A stretch of DNA of 64,000 nt, from contig CM043959.1 in the NCBI GenBank assembly GCA_014529385.2, positions 55,496,253 through 55,560,252 of the forward strand, in the 5' to 3' direction. This stretch comes from Adiantum capillus-veneris. Taxonomy: Eukaryota > Streptophyta > Polypodiopsida > Polypodiales > Pteridaceae. How positions within the stretch are numbered: the stretch's first letter is position 1; each line of letters opens with the position of its first letter. Below are positions 21,206-31,082 of this stretch, piece after piece. The notes under the pieces were generated by a model. That model was not told the origin of the DNA, searched no databases, and saw only the letters and a list, made by a program, of their open reading frames with translations. Position numbers and translations under genes: made by a program.

Positions 21206-22041
21206 GGAAGCCTTATCAACTTTGTGTAGGATCAGTTCTGATCCAATCCTTTTAAGGGACTTTGTGACCGCCATATTGAAGTTGTGTGTGAGATGGGGGA
21301 GCAAAGATTTGGTCTCCTGAGTGGCAAGCACTCGATCATCATCATAGCCGTCCCCTGCTATGGAGCTGTAGCCTGGGAGTGTAGACAATACAATATGGTG
21401 ACATTGTATCATGAAGCTAGATAGGTCAACAAAAGAAGAGACAATGTGGGCCAAGAAAGGAGACAGTGTTGGCAAGAGATTCAGTAAAGAGTCTTCAGAT
21501 ATTTCTACATTATCGCTGTCTGATATGCTGATTCAGTAAAAAGTCTTTAGATATTTCCTTCACAACTTCCCTGATAAGACGTGCATTAGGGATCGACTAT
21601 TGCTGGCAAGAGCTTAGGAAATCCCGACTGAGAGAGAGTTCAAGTGCAAATGCGTCATAATAAACTTGCACCATCACTTGTAGAAGCACCACGTTGAGTG
21701 TACTGACTGCGTTGTTGAATGACTGACACGGTGACTCCGCTCCCAGACAATTGACTCCGGCTCTAACAACCCAATTTAGATGCCCTGCCTAGTGGGTTTC
21801 GCCAACGAAACCCATAATTCAACACCAATTTTTCTCCATGGCACTTTTTTGGAAGACACTTTTGCTCAAGTTTTTGATGACTTTTAATGTTTTAAGTTGT
21901 GGTAATGGTAGTGCTTTGGCAAAAAAAGATCATTTCCTTGAGCGTTTTGTTGGTAAAATTCTCTTGAAAATTGGGGTCATCATAAAATGCATTTCAAAGA
22001 ACATGTAGAACTATTAATATTTTCTTTTATTTTTTTCTTGT

Positions 22042-25000
22042 TTGCAATCAAGTCCATTAGGAAAAAGAAAGAGCTCAAGTAGAACCTCAAACAAAAGAGT
22101 TGCAAAAAAGAAAAACAAAGATGTTGATGTCGACATTGAGCAGGAAGTGGAGATCATAGAGCCCGATAGTAAAGTCAAAGATGGTGAAAATGAAGATTCT
22201 ATAGTGACAAAGGATGCGGTTTCTGAAAGCAATGAGAAAGAAGAAGATTCAGAGGATGTTATTCCCATGTGCTTAAATAAACCACAAGGTTCAAAGTTTT
22301 TAGAGAGTATAACAATGAATCATGTCATGATGTTACTTGTTCCTTTGTGTCGTTGTATCGTCAATGAGGGGGTGAGGGAGTTGAGACAAGACCTCTCTTT
22401 GCCTAAACGAGTTCTTGAAGATCACGGGTACTTTGTTATGAAGGATAGTTTCATTTTATCTGTTAATATGCCCAATGGAACAATGAAAGATGTGGATGAT
22501 AATATTGTTGAAACATGGGAAAAAGAATTGGAGCTTGGTTAACAAAGAGCTTGAAGAGTAGCTCAAGAAGGATGAAAAGTGGTCACGTCTCAGCAACAAA
22601 ATGCTCTTTGTTTGGGAAGGCAACCACAGAACGACGGCTTGGATGCAATGTATAAATGAGATATATCAAAACAACAAAAGAATGCATATACGACTTCAAG
22701 CTCAATTCATAGTACCTTCTCCGAATGATGAACTCAAGTTAGTGGCTACTCTACAAAGATTGAACATGTGAGTTATCCTTCTCTTTCCCTTCTTGGTTTT
22801 CAAATTGATTGCTATGAGTATGATGTTGTATTTTATTTTCAGAATGAATGAAGAAGCCATAGTAAAGACCAATTTGAAAGATTATTTATTCCATACCAGT
22901 ACACTATGTGCTTGTGATGAAAAGCAATTTTCACAAGATTTTGATGAAGCTGAGAAAAGGTCTATTGTAAGGACAAGAGCACAAGAGGCTAGTAGTGGAA
23001 AGAGAACTTGGTATCCTCTTACTCAACCAATTCTCGATCGTTTGGTTTATGGGGTAAAAATTAATGTGCTTTATTGGTTTTGCATTGAATTATTGTCCTT
23101 TATAGTGGTTAAATTTAATGCCTTGTTTTTAATTGTAGGGAAAGTGGAAAAAAGATTATGAGTTGGTTTGTAACAAGATACCTCCAAATTTACCGAAGGA
23201 TGAGCATTTGAGGGCAACTATTGCAACATGAAAAAGTGTGATAAAGACTTACAATTAAAAAAAATGACACATGTGAGTTTTGAACTTGACAAGAATGTGT
23301 TTCTCACTTTATTAGAATATTAATTTGTTTTTATTGTAGAATCTCTCAGTGGTTACTAATGTAAAAGAATAGTTTGAAATATCGTGGAAGCTTCCTTTTG
23401 AAGATGAGAGATTCAAAATTTCTATTGAAAAGTTGTCCCAATTGAGCTAAAATTGAGGATGCGAAAAATGTTGGGCCAAGATGAAAATTTTCATCAAAGC
23501 TATGGTATGCCACTTGGAGACCATCAATACATTTCTTGGTTGGCCAAAGAGGTATGGATGGATCAACTTTTAGAAGATGCCACTAGACTTTTGCAACAAG
23601 TCTTGGATTCTACTACAGACACTAATAAAGTAGAGCTTCCCATGGGTGTGAGCTTGCAAGCATATTTTAGTGACATTGTGAGTAGGTAACGAGGTGTGCT
23701 ATTTTATGACTTCCGAATGTAGGAACCGCCCCAAGTAAGCATGTGGATTTGAAGAACTCTTCACATCGATTGCTCTATAGGTATGTTTTACTTGTCTATG
23801 CTTTATATCAAAGCTTCTTTAAGTGATGCTTGTTGAGATCTTGATTGTTGGTAGGTGTCACTTGTAGGTTTTTGATGCATCTTTTGGTTACAAAAAAGAT
23901 ACATGCTTGCCAGACATTTGCAAAGCTTGGACAATCATCTCTCTACCCACGTATTGTATGTTTACATCGACCATATTTAGAGAGAATTGCTCACTTGATG
24001 GAGCTATCTTGGTGGATGCTTGGGAGCGTAAGGGCTGTCCTTGGTGGCTTGACAGGAAAAAAGGAGAGTATTGGAAGAGGAGAAAGAGGCATATCTTAAA
24101 CATATGAAAGGGGAATGCAAATCAGATTCCGAGTTTATGGAAGAAATGACTCTTGATCAAAGGGACAAGGTAGATGAGGAATTAAAAGCACTCAAGGAAA
24201 AAGATGATCAAGATGCTCAAACTATTGGAAAGAAGGATGGCCGTCCACCATCCACAAACAAAGTAGTAAGTTCTTTGAATGGTGAATTCGTGTTTTGTGA
24301 TTTTTAGTTATTTACAATCTATGTTAAAATGTGGATTTTTTTTTTTTGTAGAGACATGAAATCTTTGGTTGGTGGAAGCATTTCCACAAAGAAGTCTAAC
24401 AAGGGCTCTCCAATCTACATCCCACTTGCTAATTTTCATTCATTTGATAAGCGAACTTTGTTGAAAGAAGTAAAAGTATGGAACTACAATTTTATTGTGC
24501 TAGGAAAAGAGTTCATTGAAGGGAACTTCAAGGAGGGTTTTGCAGTGATGCATGAGTATTATATGAGCTTGGGAAGGGATGGAAAAATACGAAATTCTAA
24601 ACCATGTGCTTGGAGTGAAGATTTAAGTGTGATAGATCTTCCTACAAGTTTCTTTCAAACCTCCACTCAATGTTATTGTTTCTTCTTTTTTTGCATGCCT
24701 ATAAAAATTAAGATAACTTATATGTGACATCATTATTGGATCTGATGGCTTACCTACTTGGAATGCATTGTCTGAGGATCATGTCAAGTGTTCTATTTTG
24801 GCGGCAAGCACAGTGATGGATGACATGGGGTGGATATTATTGCCCACTTTTATCCATTGCTTTGGTGGAGCGTATGAGTTCACGTGCAGGCTTAGTGGTG
24901 GGATTGAGATGGATCTTAGATTGCTCGGAGACATACATGACATCTACAAAGTATACTCATCCATTCAAGGTATACTATTTGCTACTTTTATTATACTCAA

Positions 25001-25140
25001 AAGCATTACATATGTAAGGTAGGTCTTAAGAATTTCAAGATGATTGTCATTGTCTTGTTTAGGTGATCACATTTCTTGTATTGGCATTACATAAAATTGG
25101 AATGCAACCCTCTTTCAATATGGAAAGAGGAAATAAGGTG
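22042..25140 (+). pseudogene. Decayed multi-exon gene with a ParB-like GNHR motif
   Basis: A Lys/Asp/Glu-rich N-terminal exon, probably preceded by a splice acceptor at about 22052, leads to LRQDLSLPKRVLEDHGYF. The frame later gives LSNKMLFVWEGNHRTTAW. A helix ending in 'DHGY', a strand, and then a G-N/E-HR motif is the arrangement of ParB/sulfiredoxin-like folds. Introns are visible at 22768-22842 and 23054-23138, and probably near 23265-23340 and 24267-24350. Downstream blocks include EEAIVKTNLKDYLFHTSTLC, GKWKKDYELVCNKIPPNLPK, LGDHQYISWLAKEVWMDQLL, YIPLANFHSFDKRTLLKEVK and LPTWNALSEDHVKCSILAAS. Stops and frameshifts occur in most exons, so it is dead. The fold assignment is my inference; the whole protein is unknown to me. 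Confidence 0.45.
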
Positions 25141-26057
25141 AATTGACATCTACAATTTCTTATTTATGCACTCTTTGAAGCAATAAATTGCATTAGACTT
25201 ATTTGGAGTGTTACCATGCACCGAGCAATTTTTTTCGAGCAAGGACAAACCCGAGCAAGTGTTTGGACACGATATAGTAAATTTTATCGTCAATAGATTA
25301 TTTATCATTTGTTATATATTCATGCACCACAACAAAAAGGGTTATCGATGAATAGACTACCTCCTAAATTCCAAAACATCAAAGTTTACTTTTAAGAAAA
25401 TAAACACAATATTTGAAAATATTATCTTCTCTCTTAGGCTCGCTTGGGCTTCACATGTTTGAGCATAAAGTAAGATTGATAGAATAATAAGAGCTCTAGC
25501 TCTGTACTTAATGTTCAAGTCATCGTAAGTTTCTTTTTGTAAGGTCATTTGTAGTGCTCCTATGTCTAGTACTTTGGTTCTTGATTGTCATTTTTTATAC
25601 TTGAGAGCATGTGCATCCTTCCTCATCTTAGACGCATCAATTTGATAGCAATTTATTGCACCTCATTAGTTCATTTATACACCAATCATCTTTTCCATGT
25701 CATCTTGTCCTATCTATACTCTACAAGGCTGTGATCTTCATACAAAGACACCCTTCTTACACAACACATCACGGACAAACACCATAACTAATTATGAAAG
25801 GCTTCTTTTGTTACAATAAAATCATGTTTTTCCTCAATTGACCAATATAGGAAATTTTTAATCAATTTACAAAAACAACAACAAAAATTTATAGAGTTAT
25901 ATGCCTAGAATTTTCTAAAAAGGCATCGTCGTAGGTGTTTGGGAAAAATGTGTCTCAGCTTAATATCATGTCCTTTTCGATTTCAAAAATGCCCGTTGAC
26001 TCTCCCTCTCCCTCTTATTTTTAGAAAATGCCAGGCACCCCACATGGTGCATGAAAT

Positions 26058-26059
<2 letters not shown>
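25141..26059. other. No recognisable gene
   Basis: AT-rich sequence with no motif, LTR end or convincing ORF. Confidence 0.45.

Positions 26060-26110
<51 letters not shown>
26060..26110. repeat. (CT)n microsatellite
   Basis: About 51 bp of CT repeats. The 400 bp that follow hold no feature I can name; they lie downstream of the minus-strand SYP5 pseudogene. Confidence 0.95.
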
Positions 26111-26113
<3 letters not shown>

Positions 26114-26510
26114 AAAGAAAAAACTAATCCGTTACTCTAATTCAAGACAAACGTCACAAAATAAGACATCTCATGTCTTGCTGGGTATTCAGTATTAACA
26201 AACCGGATACCAATCTTTGCTTACACATAAGGCAAAAAGTAGTTCAACCTTGATAAAAGGTGGTCCTCCAAACAAGAAATTACCCATAGCATACACACAC
26301 GCTATGTTACAGCTTCCTTTTGAATCACCGACCATGGTCAATGTTGAGGCGGCTTTCATAGAATCATGAGACATGATGATTACATGCATTACTTATTTGT
26401 CAAACCTTTTTTTTTTTTGCCAGCAGTCACTTTAGAAGTCAGCAACAGCTTGTGAATTCCAAAGGGCCACATACTGAAACCTCACCATCAATCCTTTGCT
26501 CGCACAAAGA

Positions 26511-26606
26511 CACCTCACACAGTACCCGATCAACACAATTATGATGAGGGCTAGCATACCTCACAAATATCGGATCAACGCAATTATGACAAGGGCTAGT
26601 ATCACA
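26511..26606 (-). repeat. Tandem duplication of the SNARE tail end
   Basis: Two adjacent copies of about 46 bp (ATCAACACAATTATGATGAG and ATCAACGCAATTATGACAAG). On the minus strand both encode the hydrophobic end of the membrane anchor (LALVIIALIRYL, then LALIIIVLIGYC). Only the inner copy ends in the normal stop position. Confidence 0.7.
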
Positions 26607-27493
26607 ATCAGAAGAACCATGAAGATGAGGGACATCACTGAACACCCACTGCTTGTCTTCTTCCCCAGTACGCCTATCATCCTCTGCATAGCGTTCAGTT
26701 GTGTATTTGTTCTGTCTGTGTCATCATCTAAATTATCCAAAAGCTTTGTGTGCAAATCCAACGTTTCATTTATAGCCAAGGCAATGTTTTTTTGTGCTTG
26801 TCACTGTCTCTTCATGATTCAAAAGGTCATCATCTTGCTCCCGCATGATCTGTCAGACTGTCATTGAAGCCGAGCAATTCCATAGTTATCTAAGCCTATT
26901 GTTCTATTGTTCTCTTTAGGTTCCCCTGTCCCATCCTGACCCAATAGATTAATCATGTTAGAAGCTTGGGAGGAATTTAGGCTGTTTGACATCTGATTCA
27001 TCCTAGAATGAAGACTCAGAAATCTGTCTTGTTGTTTGCTTAAGTCCTTTTCATTCAAAGATTTGGTGAGGGAAGGATTGCTCAAGAGGGACTGAAGGCT
27101 GTCAAGGTGGGTACCAAGCATGGTGATATTCCGTCTGCAATCAAGACACAACAAGCAATCATATACGATCAGAGTGCCATTGAGCACATGGAAAACTTTA
27201 AGGGATCCATTAGTAAGTGAGGCAATTTTGGATTCACAGACAACCACAACACAAAGTTTCAAAAGAGCAAACATGCAATGTCACTAAGAGATGACTGAGT
27301 GAGCATAGGAGGTCAAAGAGAGAGCAATGTATTACTAGCTTGTGGCAAAAACGAGGCGGGAATTGTTAGCAGCACGGGACCCACTGCCAACGAGGGCTAC
27401 GGAGTTGCGCTCTGCAATGCAAGCTGCTATATCCTCTGCAAGCCATACTGCATCTTCAAACTCTTGGATCCATGAATCATTCTGTGCCATCAT
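26561..27493 (-). pseudogene. SYP5-type Qc-SNARE pseudogene
   Basis: SYP51/52 proteins are Qc-SNAREs of the prevacuolar compartment and vacuole. The minus strand gives the N-terminus MAQNDSWIQEFEDAVWLAED. After an intron-like gap (about 27345-27138, acceptor TTGATTGCAG) comes RNITMLGTHLDSLQSLLSNP, then GLDNYGIARLQ, MREQDDDLLNHEETVTST, the SNARE helix end DLHTKLLDNLDDDTDRT and the tail anchor SVMSLIFMVLLIVILALVI. Breaks are an in-frame TGA within a TGACAG duplication near 26868-26880, a frameshift in an A7 run near 26790, and no usable donor in phase with exon 2. The order and length match a SYP5 protein, but the frame cannot be translated through. Confidence 0.8.
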
Positions 27494-27621
27494 ATATGAC
27501 CCTACAATGACTTGCAAAGGAAGAGCGGTCCCAAGTTCATGCGGGAACGAAGGGCGGGGGGCACCTTCAAAACGCGTTCACAGTCCCTCACATCACGCCA
27601 ATGTCAAGCAGAAAAAACAAT

Positions 27622-27721
<100 letters not shown>

Positions 27722-27894
27722 TCCTCTGCAGCCTGCCACCTCTAGCAGCCTCCTTCAGGCGTCCCTTTTCACCTTTCCATGCGAGGCTCGGCTCTCTCAG
27801 TTCTGCAGACCCGCCCCGTCTAGGCAACCTCTGTAGGCAGCCCCTTCTAAGCCAACTCTGGCTCCGCGACTCGTTCCTGCTCAGGATAATTAAA

Positions 27895-28025
<131 letters not shown>

Positions 28026-28061
28026 ACAGCAGAGAGGGTCGGAGAGAATATGGAGGTTTGG

Positions 28062-28136
28062 TCTCTCAGTTTAAAAAAAGAAACTCTCTGAAAGAGAGCG
28101 CGCCAGCACGTGCTCTTTCTGAGAGTTTTTTTTTTA

Positions 28137-28147
<11 letters not shown>
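28062..28147. repeat. Inverted repeat between two GA arrays
   Basis: Arms of about 35-40 bp: TCTCTCAGTTTAAAAAAAGA at the left and its complement at the right, continuing through CTCTGAAAGAG and ending around a GC-rich loop (CGCGCCAGCACGTG). The right arm merges into the next GA array. Confidence 0.75.

Positions 28148-28218
<71 letters not shown>
28142..28218. repeat. (GA)n microsatellite
   Basis: About 77 bp of GA repeats immediately upstream of the Lhca2 pseudogene. Confidence 0.95.
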
Positions 28219-28221
<3 letters not shown>

Positions 28222-28602
28222 TTGTGCTTGTGGGCGCCCAACAGAATAAAGAGCAGTAGTTGAAATTTATCACTGCTGCAAGCTTGTGGCTATGGCGTTC
28301 GCGGTGTGCTCCTCTACCAGTCTTATAGCTATGGAAACATCCATCATGAGCAGGAGCTCCTTTGTGTTTGGATGGGCATTGTGTGCTGCACCCGTAGAAG
28401 CTACATTTGTTCCATCAAAGAGGGCCCTCACTGTTTCGACGGCGAAAACCGACAGGCCTTGCGGTTTCCTGGCAGCATTCCTTCGGAATGGCTTGATGGA
28501 AGCCCACGTGGGGACTTTGGATTTGACCCCCTTGGTCTTGGATCCGAGCCTGAGCTTCTCAAGTGGTTTGTGTAATCAGAGATAGTGGACTGTAGGTGGG
28601 CT

Positions 28603-28906
28603 CACAAGAAGTTTTAGACAAATTCTCACAAGAAGTTTTAGAAAAATTCTCACAATAATTCCCACATTGTGAATTACCTCAACATCATGAGTTTCTGTGA
28701 GAGAGACACCACATACCTAGCTAGGTACGATTGGGGGCAGGGGACCGCCGGCCCGATGGGGGGGCCGCCGGTCCGCTGCCCCCAATCATACCTAGCTAGG
28801 TATGTGGTGCCTCTCCAGCAGAAGCTCATGATGTTATGCATGGTATGAAAAACACTGAAAAAAGACTCCGTTTTCCTACATGAGAATATTTCTAAATCTT
28901 CTTGTG
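28603..28906. mobile_element. CACTA-like non-autonomous element inside the Lhca2 pseudogene
   Basis: The ends are inverted copies of 25 bp with about 22 matches, CACAAGAAGTTTTAGACAAA at the left and the complement of CACAAGAAGATTTAGAAATA at the right. The triplet GCT lies on both sides (28600-28602 and 28907-28909). Removing the element with one GCT restores the conserved C-R-W-A-M-L-G-A reading. A 3-bp target duplication with CACNA-type ends fits the CACTA/EnSpm superfamily. There is no ORF; a GC-rich palindrome fills the centre. Confidence 0.8.
28682..28834. repeat. GC-rich foldback palindrome
   Basis: Arms of about 70 bp: CACCACATACCTAGCTAGGT plus GATTGGGGGCAG, mirrored on the right, around a centre of GGACCGCCGG and CCGCCGGTCC. 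This is a strong RNA or DNA hairpin inside the inserted element. Confidence 0.85.
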
Positions 28907-29685
28907 GCTATGTTGGGTGCTGCTGAAATATTCATTCCAAAGCAAGAATTTTGAACACCCCATCCTGGTACTTAGCTGGAAAGGCCGAGTATTTCACAGT
29001 TATGACTATCCTGTTCGTAGTGGAGCTTATATTCTTAGGCTGAGCTAAGGGCCGAAGATGGGCAAACATCATTACTCCAGGATCAGTGAATACTGACCCC
29101 ATCTTCACCAATAACAAGCTAATAGGGAGAGATGTTGGATATCCCGATGGCTTCTGGTTCGACCCTCTCGGCTGGGGCTCTGGTTCTCTTGAGAAGATCA
29201 AGAAGCTTAGGACTAAGGAGATAAAGAATGACATACTCGCTATGTTGGCCGTTATGGGTGATTGGTTCCAAGCAATCTACACGGGCATTAGCCCCATTGA
29301 CAACCTTACCGCCCATCTTTCCGACCCTGGTCACAACATTGTTTTCTCGGCTTTCTTGACAAAGTGAGCAATGATCGTTGTACCTCCATCACTTGGAGCA
29401 GATATTGACACTCACTTCCTTTGTATGCCAATTGAGAAGTTCGTAAAAACCTTTTATTTGGTTGGAAGGTTTTGTCGTGTAAGTTGTGCCTGCTACTACT
29501 GTTTTGTCAATTTACTTGTATCATGTTTCATTGCATTACCTTGAGGATATGAGTCAGTTTTGATTACAAAACATGCCTGTTCTGGTTGTTATTTACATCA
29601 AAAGTTTTCCACTGTTCTCTGACCAAATGCCTCTCATTCGATCCCTTCATCTCTCCCAGTTAATAAAGATAATGAAGTCTGGCTT

Positions 29686-29820
<135 letters not shown>

Positions 29821-29871
29821 ACGACAAAGAGGAAGCAAGCAATCCAGGAGAGGGGCTCACGTTGCAGTATC

Positions 29872-29982
<111 letters not shown>

Positions 29983-30141
29983 GTTTGATTCCTTTTCTCC
30001 CTCTCTACTACCATTTATGGACGACAATGTGGCCACAAGATTGTTCTTATGTTTGACGATAGCATCTATTCACTTTCTATCTCTTTTGTGATACAACATT
30101 ATGAAATAACTAATGCATTCAATTTGCATCCATTAACTCTA

Positions 30142-30611
30142 ATGGGAGAGCAGGTGAAGATAAAGGCTACTGAACTTGCTAGTGGTGAACAAATCCTCCT
30201 TTTCAATCATGGCCAATGTCAATTCTAGAAGGTTCGCATTGCTATTGAAAGCACACAAGGCAGTGGAATGAAGGACACACTAGTAATAGTCCGATGGTCC
30301 CTCCAGAGTAGTTGGTATACTACATGCAATGCCTTCACAACGTACACATGGCACTCAAGAAAGCAAAGGATATCATTCAAGTTCAAGAGCTACCTACACA
30401 TTATGATGGACATGTGGCATTTGAGTTACCATATTTTGATCTTTTTGTGCACGAACTTATGACAATTGCAACATGTGAATTTACCATGGAGAATAAGTTT
30501 GCACAAATAGAGTTTTGGAATGTGCTCAGCAAGATGGTACAAAAGCAAGATATGACTGTGTATCAATGTGTGTGTGAACACATTAAGGAAGAGTATGGCT
30601 CTTTTGTTTGA
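30142..30611 (+). pseudogene. Unrecognised ORF fragment A, probably transposon-derived
   Basis: I do not recognise it. The ATG at 30142 opens MGEQVKIKATELASGEQILL and FNHGQCQF, then a TAG where Gln would fit, then GSGMKDTLVIVRWSLQSS. After a frameshift near 30310 the frame continues MQCLHNVHMALKKAKDIIQV, ELPTHYDGHVAFELPYFDLF and ends DMTVYQCVCEHIKEEYGSFV. Its last 50 bp are tandemly repeated (about 30576-30675). It lies upstream of the coiled-coil ORF and may belong to the same element. Confidence 0.35.
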
Positions 30612-31026
30612 GACTATTTTAATGTTTGTGAACACATTAAAGGAAGAGTATGGCTCTTTTGTTTGACACTATTTGAGATGCAACATGGTTACTTTGCTAC
30701 ACTATACTCAATAGAGTAACTATTGAGATCTTGATCTAATCTTTTTCATTGCTTATGCTCGCTCAGTTTCTTGTCCGCTTGGAAATACTCGCTTGAGAAT
30801 TGGGATTCCTCACTTATTTGATGTTCTATCCATGTGGACTTTTTTATCAACATGAATGTTTTTGGATATTGTAATTAATGTTTTAGTATGACATTGTATT
30901 AACGTTATCACCTATGTTTGAAGTGGATTGCACAATAAAATGAGATTTCTTTTGGTTTGACATTATGGGTGCACTCTTGGGTCTTTAATGTCTCTTTTGT
31001 TGCTTCATCATTATGCTTAAACTCAA

Positions 31027-31050
31027 TGTGTGTGTGTGTGTGTGTGTGTG
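31027..31050. repeat. (TG)n microsatellite
   Basis: Pure TG run of about 24 bp. The 30676-31026 interval has nothing else identifiable. Confidence 0.9.
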
Positions 31051-31082
31051 GATTATGATTTTGCTAGTTTTTTGAATTTGAT

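Larger units (their letters stand above)
28292..29367 (+). pseudogene. Lhca2-type light-harvesting complex I protein pseudogene
   Basis: Lhca2 binds chlorophyll a/b in the photosystem I antenna. The transit peptide ([20 protein letters not shown]) starts at 28292. A 1-base deletion near 28459 shifts the frame, after which [20 protein letters not shown] and [14 protein letters not shown] follow, then a TAA where Gln is expected. 'CRWA' at 28591-28602 is cut by a 304-bp insertion (28603-28906), after which [10 protein letters not shown] resumes. The C-terminal half is nearly intact: [52 protein letters not shown], ending FSAFLTK and a normal stop. A short deletion and a TGA also lie near 28950, and a TGA follows IFLG near 29040. 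No introns remain apart from the insertion, so a retrocopy is possible. Confidence 0.88.

Noticed and set aside
26496-26867. Plus-strand ORF of 123 aa
   Set aside because: Antisense to the SYP5 pseudogene; the minus strand carries the recognisable SNARE sequence.
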